From: Cyanobacteria bacterium SIG26
GTDB lineage: Bacteria > Cyanobacteriota > Vampirovibrionia > Gastranaerophilales > Gastranaerophilaceae
Direction of reading: 5' to 3'
DNA: 64,000 nt
NCBI GenBank assembly: GCA_015152555.1
Contig: SUTS01000012.1
Coordinates: forward strand, 18,417 to 82,416
The position numbers and the translations under genes were made by a program. The notes below the pieces were generated by a model. The model was not told where the DNA came from. It saw nothing but the letters and a program-made list of their open reading frames with translations, and searched no databases. Shown in pieces: positions 60,331 through 64,000 of this stretch; within the stretch, counting starts at the first letter, position 1; each line of letters begins with the position of its first letter.

Positions 60331-60341
60331 TTACTCTCCTT

Positions 60342-61142
60342 TTATCTTTCGATATTTTCGTTTAATTCTTTTTGTATAATTATGTACAATTTGTTTAATG
60401 CTCTTTTTAATATTCTTGAAACTTGGGTTGGTGAAACTTTAAGTACATTAGCGATATCTTTTCTTGATTCTCCTTCTATGTAATATAGGTAGATCGCAGT
60501 TTTATCTGCGGGTGGAAGTTTGTTTATTGCAAATTCAATTATTTTTTTGTTTGCATAATTCTCTTCCCAATTGGAATCTTCTTCTGCCTGTATTCTATCA
60601 ATTAAAGTTTCTCCGCCTTCTGACGTGTATATATTTTGATCAAGAGAGATCATGTTTTTTATCAGTTCTATATTCATGATTTCTTCAACTTTATCAAACG
60701 GTAAATTTACATATCTTGCAACTTCTTCTACTGTAGGAGTTTTAGTGTTACTTTCAGAAAGTGTATCAATGGCTTCTTTTACTTTTGACATATTGGTCAA
60801 AGTTTCACGCGGGGGTTTTACAATGTTGGCTTTATCTCTTAAGTAGTGAAATATTTTTCCTTTTATAACTTTACTTACGTATGTTTTAAAACTGCCTTTT
60901 TCTTCTGTTTTGTAACTGTCGATTGCGCGCAACATCCCAACAGCACCTACTTGTATTAAATCATCTTTTGGAATGGAGCCTGGAAGCGGATAGAAAGAAA
61001 TTACGATTTTTTTTACGAGTTTCATTGTTTCTTCGATTAGTCGAAGATAGACAATATGTTTCTTTTTGGGTTCAGTCTCGTTTTTATATGTATTTATTAA
61101 ATCTTCCAATTTTTCCAATTCGGAAATGTTTAGTTTTGTCAT
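60342..61142 (-). CDS. Group 3 sigma-70 factor (SigF/SigB/WhiG-like)
   Basis: 266 residues with regions 2, 3 and 4. Region 2 holds DDLIQVGAVGMLRAIDSY and SFKTYVSKVIKGKIFHYLRD. Region 3 includes TPTVEEVARYVNLPFDKVEEIM. The region 4 helix-turn-helix is SRKDIANVLKVSPTQVSRI. It fits the SigF/SigB group rather than the housekeeping factor. In cyanobacteria SigF controls type IV pilin genes, and this gene sits directly upstream of pilD, so a pilus or motility role is a fair inference. No anti-sigma gene is adjacent. Confidence 0.9.
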   Translation of the reverse strand: MTKLNISELEKLEDLINTYKNETEPKKKHIVYLRLIEETMKLVKKIVISFYPLPGSIPKDDLIQVGAVGMLRAIDSYKTEEKGSFKTYVSKVIKGKIFHYLRDKANIVKPPRETLTNMSKVKEAIDTLSESNTKTPTVEEVARYVNLPFDKVEEIMNIELIKNMISLDQNIYTSEGGETLIDRIQAEEDSNWEENYANKKIIEFAINKLPPADKTAIYLYYIEGESRKDIANVLKVSPTQVSRILKRALNKLYIIIQKELNENIER

Positions 61143-61277
61143 TTTTACGCCTCATTTACAATATATCATATATTTTTCATTCGTGCTAAATTTTAAAATT
61201 TTGTAAATATTGGGTTTTATACGTTATCTTTGTGCTAATATTTATATAGAGATAAGATATTTCAAGGAGCGAAACTA

Positions 61278-61559
61278 ATGATTACAGTAAAAGATGTTGA
61301 ACATGTTGCGAAATTAGCCAGATTAGAGTTAACAGAAGAAGAAAAAGTTTTATATACTAAGCAATTAGGTGATGTTCTAAAATACGTTGATCAAATGAAT
61401 GAAGTTGATACCTCTAATGTAAAACCAATGACTCAGGTTATTGATTTTGTTAACGTGACAAGGGAAGATATTCCAAATCAGGAAATTTCAAAAGAATCAT
61501 TGATGTCTAATGCTCCTGATGAAGAAAATGGTTTCTTCAAAGTCCCAAAAATAAATTAG
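61278..61559 (+). CDS. gatC: Asp/Glu-tRNA amidotransferase subunit C
   Basis: Small subunit of GatCAB, which converts mischarged Glu-tRNAGln and Asp-tRNAAsn. The 93 residues match the family: MITVKDVEHVAKLARLELTE, QLGDVLKYVDQMNEVDT, and the C-terminal GFFKVPKIN. TCAAGGAGCG gives a strong ribosome site. gatA and gatB are not adjacent, so the operon is split; pyrG follows on the same strand after 67 nt. Confidence 0.95.
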   Translation: MITVKDVEHVAKLARLELTEEEKVLYTKQLGDVLKYVDQMNEVDTSNVKPMTQVIDFVNVTREDIPNQEISKESLMSNAPDEENGFFKVPKIN

Positions 61560-61626
61560 TGTGACAAATTTTTTAGTAATAAAAATTTAATTGTATGTGT
61601 ATTTTATAGGTGAGAAAGTAGGGGTT

Positions 61627-63228
61627 ATGACAAAATATATATTTGTTACAGGTGGTGTTGTAAGTTCTTTAGGTAAAGGAATTATTGCAGCTTCTTTGGG
61701 GCGTTTGTTTCGTTCAAGAGATTATTCGGTAATTATTCAGAAATTTGACCCTTATATTAATATAGACCCGGGAACAATGAGCCCGTTTCAACATGGTGAA
61801 GTTTTTGTAACCGATGATGGTGCAGAAACGGATTTGGATTTAGGACATTATGAGAGATTTACTGATACAAGCTTTGGCCAAGTAAACAATGTAACCTCCG
61901 GTAGAATCTATCAAGAAGTTATTAATAAAGAACGTCGCGGAGATTATTTAGGGGCTACCGTTCAGGTTATTCCTCATGTCACAAATGAAATAAAAACTAA
62001 AATAGTTGCAGCAACAAAACAATTTAAACCGGATTTTCATATTATTGAGATTGGCGGAACAATAGGTGATATTGAAAGTTTACCGTTTATTGAGGCAATT
62101 AGACAATTTAAATCAGAAGTAGGTATTGGAAATGCCATTTCTGTTCATTGTACATTATTACCATATTTGCCGACTTCAGGAGAATTGAAAACAAAGCCTT
62201 CTCAACACAGTGTTAATTTGTTAAGAAGTTATGGTATTCAACCTGAATTGTTGGTTTGTAGAACATCTAAACCTATTCCAAAAACTGAGAAAGAAAAATT
62301 AGCGTTATTCTGTTCTGTGCCAAAAGACGCTGTTATTGAATGTCGTGATATGAAAACGATTTATGAAGTTCCTTTAGCACTTGAAGCTCAAGGTATGTGT
62401 TCGGTTGTTTTAAAAATGCTTGGGATGGAAGAACGTCAACCGGAATTAACTTCTTGGACGGCATTAGTTGATAAGATTAAAAATGCGCAAAAAACCATTA
62501 AAGTAGCTATTGCCGGAAAGTATACTAAATTGTCAGATGCTTATATCTCTGTCGTTGAATCATTAAAACATGCCGGTTATGCAAATTCCGCATCTGTTGA
62601 AATTAAATGGATAAATTCAGAAGAATGCGTTGACATGGCAAGTTGTAAAAAACAATTAGCTGATGTGCAAGCTGTAGTTGTACCCGGCGGATTTGGAGTT
62701 AGAGGTATTGAAGGCAAACTTAATGTTATTCGTTATGCTCGTGAAAATAATTTACCATTTTTGGGAATTTGTTTAGGTATGCAATGTGCAGTTATTGAAT
62801 ATGCCAGAAATGTTGTAGGATTAAAGGGGGCAAACTCAAAAGAGTTTGATGAAAATCCGACTTATCCTGTAATTGATATTATGCTTGAACAAAAGAATGT
62901 TAAAGGTTATGGTGGTACTATGAGACTGGGTGCTTACGATTGTCATCTTAAAAAAGGCTCAAAAGCAGAGATGGCTTATGGTAAGGATATAATCTCAGAA
63001 CGTCATAGGCATCGTTATGAGGTAAATAACGAATATATCGAAAAGATTTCTGAGGCAGGTTTGGTATTTTCCGGTATGTCACCGGATGGTATGTTGGCAG
63101 AGGTTGTTGAAATACCTGATTTGGATTGGTTTGTTGCAGCGCAGTTCCATCCTGAATTCAAATCAAGACCGGATAAGCCACATCCTTTGTTTAAAGGGCT
63201 TATTGATGCTGCGGTGAAGCGCATATAG
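61627..63228 (+). CDS. pyrG: CTP synthase
   Basis: Makes CTP from UTP, ATP and glutamine. The Met at 61627 (MTKYIFVTGGVVSSLGKG) is chosen because AGGGGTT precedes it and it matches the family start; an upstream Met adds 12 unlikely residues. That gives 533 residues. The synthetase half has FVTGGVVSSLGKGI and DPYINIDPGTMSPFQHGEVF. The glutaminase half has GGFGVRGIEGK, the nucleophile in FLGICLGMQCAVIEYA, and the catalytic His/Glu in AAQFHPEFKSRP. Both active sites are intact. Confidence 0.97.
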   Translation: MTKYIFVTGGVVSSLGKGIIAASLGRLFRSRDYSVIIQKFDPYINIDPGTMSPFQHGEVFVTDDGAETDLDLGHYERFTDTSFGQVNNVTSGRIYQEVINKERRGDYLGATVQVIPHVTNEIKTKIVAATKQFKPDFHIIEIGGTIGDIESLPFIEAIRQFKSEVGIGNAISVHCTLLPYLPTSGELKTKPSQHSVNLLRSYGIQPELLVCRTSKPIPKTEKEKLALFCSVPKDAVIECRDMKTIYEVPLALEAQGMCSVVLKMLGMEERQPELTSWTALVDKIKNAQKTIKVAIAGKYTKLSDAYISVVESLKHAGYANSASVEIKWINSEECVDMASCKKQLADVQAVVVPGGFGVRGIEGKLNVIRYARENNLPFLGICLGMQCAVIEYARNVVGLKGANSKEFDENPTYPVIDIMLEQKNVKGYGGTMRLGAYDCHLKKGSKAEMAYGKDIISERHRHRYEVNNEYIEKISEAGLVFSGMSPDGMLAEVVEIPDLDWFVAAQFHPEFKSRPDKPHPLFKGLIDAAVKRI

Positions 63229-63269
63229 TTAGTTGATTGTTAAAATACATTTGTTATACGGAGATAGAG

Positions 63270-64000
63270 ATGTCAGATAATATTGTTATGAAAAATTTTA
63301 CGACTGCAAATTTTTTGAATTTCGCATTGGGTTTTTTGGGGTTGCAGTTTGCGTGGCAGATGAGAATTGCCTTATCAGAGCCTGTAACTTCAGCTTTGGG
63401 AGCTTCCCCTTTGTTATATAGTTTGATATGGCTGGCTGGACCTTTTTCCGGCATGGTTGTTCAACCAATTATAGGTGCATTATCGGATAATACAAAATCA
63501 AAATTTGGGCGACGCAGACCATATTTGTTAGGTGGTGCTATAATTGCGTCATTAGCTTTGTGGTTGTTTCCAAATTCCGGTAATATTGTTGGTTGTCTGT
63601 CAAATTTAACAGGAATTGATTTGCCATCGTGGAGTGGTTTGTTATTTGCAGCATTAATGATATGGGTTATTGATGCTTGTATAAATATAGCACAAGGTCC
63701 TTATCGCGCTTTGATTCCGGATGTTGTACCAAGAGAACAACATGCGCAAGCTAATTCTTACATTAGTTTGGCTATAGGTTTGGGCTCTGTTGTAGCTATG
63801 GTTGTTGCTCCGTTATTAAAGTTTGTGTTTAATTATCAGATGTCATTACCGGCTCAATTTATAATGGCGGCTTTGGCATTCACTCTTGCTATGGTATGGA
63901 CCTGTTTAACTATTAAAGAAAAAAGTACGTTAAATGTGGAAAATATTAAAGAAGATAAGACGGATGTTAGTTTTTGGCAATCTTTAAAAGAATTTTTCTT
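63270..64000 (+). CDS. MFS sugar transporter, GPH/SLC45-like (3' end outside window)
   Basis: The first 243 codons of an open frame cut by the window edge, starting MSDNIVMKNFTTANFLNFAL after CGGAGATAGAG. At least six membrane helices are visible. The loop between helices 2 and 3 reads GALSDNTKSKFGRRRPYLL, the conserved MFS G-x3-D-R/K-x-G-R/K-R/K motif in the form typical of sucrose/maltose-proton symporters (SLC45/GPH type). A second match, QGPYRALIPDVVPREQ, is also typical of that group. Probably takes up a disaccharide with protons. Close behind pyrG (41 nt) on the same strand. Confidence 0.88.
   Translation, partial: MSDNIVMKNFTTANFLNFALGFLGLQFAWQMRIALSEPVTSALGASPLLYSLIWLAGPFSGMVVQPIIGALSDNTKSKFGRRRPYLLGGAIIASLALWLFPNSGNIVGCLSNLTGIDLPSWSGLLFAALMIWVIDACINIAQGPYRALIPDVVPREQHAQANSYISLAIGLGSVVAMVVAPLLKFVFNYQMSLPAQFIMAALAFTLAMVWTCLTIKEKSTLNVENIKEDKTDVSFWQSLKEFF

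Noticed and set aside
63254..63454. 66-residue minus-strand ORF at the start of the MFS gene
   Set aside because: Antisense to the start of a clear transporter gene with a good ribosome site.

Overview
The window is AT-rich bacterial chromosome with tightly packed genes and standard code use (TGA is a stop, TGG is Trp). Gram-negative envelope genes (lpxI, lpxB, an LptD/OstA-like protein) occur with LL-diaminopimelate aminotransferase (dapL), a group 3 sigma factor next to a prepilin peptidase, and several large orphan proteins with Asn-rich N-termini. This combination points to a non-photosynthetic relative of cyanobacteria, most likely Vampirovibrionia/Melainabacteria of the Gastranaerophilales type. 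That assignment is inferred from gene content and protein style, not from a marker gene such as 16S rRNA. No tRNA, rRNA, CRISPR array, transposase or phage gene was found.

Layout. 1-4.7 kb: start of an RNase Y-like gene (minus), purA, and a two-domain M16 peptidase. 4.7-10.6 kb: minus-strand peptidoglycan operon murF-mraY-murD-ftsW-murG, with overlapping genes. 10.7-11.5 kb: rplU-rpmA with a clear promoter and terminator. 11.5-16.8 kb: small orphan gene, dapL (with a perfect dyad in its promoter), uridine kinase-like gene, orphan gene, TPR-glycosyltransferase. 16.9-17.26 kb: GC-richer repeat patch with a 51-nt period. 17.3-21.2 kb: 815-aa orphan with helical ends, small orphan, L,D-transpeptidase. 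21.3-26.8 kb: recG, gshA-like, rsmA-ispE. 26.8-28.0 kb: a type IV pilin-like gene whose 5' end runs through a second copy of the repeat patch. 28.0-29.4 kb: anti-sigma / ECF sigma / CpxP-Spy-like module. 29.5-35.7 kb: envelope operon (tiny membrane protein, EnvC-like M23 protein, LptD-like protein, class II aldolase, lpxI, lpxB). 35.8-39.5 kb: orphan membrane protein, dgt, a minus-strand small RNA candidate and two small orphan genes. 39.5-42.6 kb: pgpH-ybeY-dgkA. 42.8-46.0 kb: Opp-type ABC ATPase, smpB, CpaE-like ATPase, probable 6S RNA. 46.1-53.8 kb: two very large orphan proteins flanking two small orphan genes and pnp. 54-59.2 kb: PfkB kinase, His-rich membrane peptide, histidine kinase, secreted peptide, PilZ protein, short Orn/Lys/Arg decarboxylase-like protein. 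59.2-64 kb: pilD, SigF-like sigma factor, gatC, pyrG and the start of an MFS transporter.

Much of the window builds or polices the cell envelope: peptidoglycan precursors and septal synthesis, lipid A and its export, L,D-crosslinking, amidase activation, undecaprenol/diacylglycerol recycling and a probable envelope-stress sigma circuit. Pilus genes (pilin, PilD, SigF-like sigma) are scattered. The least explained layer consists of orphan proteins sharing a short Ile-x-Phe-x-Gly motif, small orphan genes sharing an AT-rich upstream element at a fixed distance from the start codon, and the 51-nt repeat patches.
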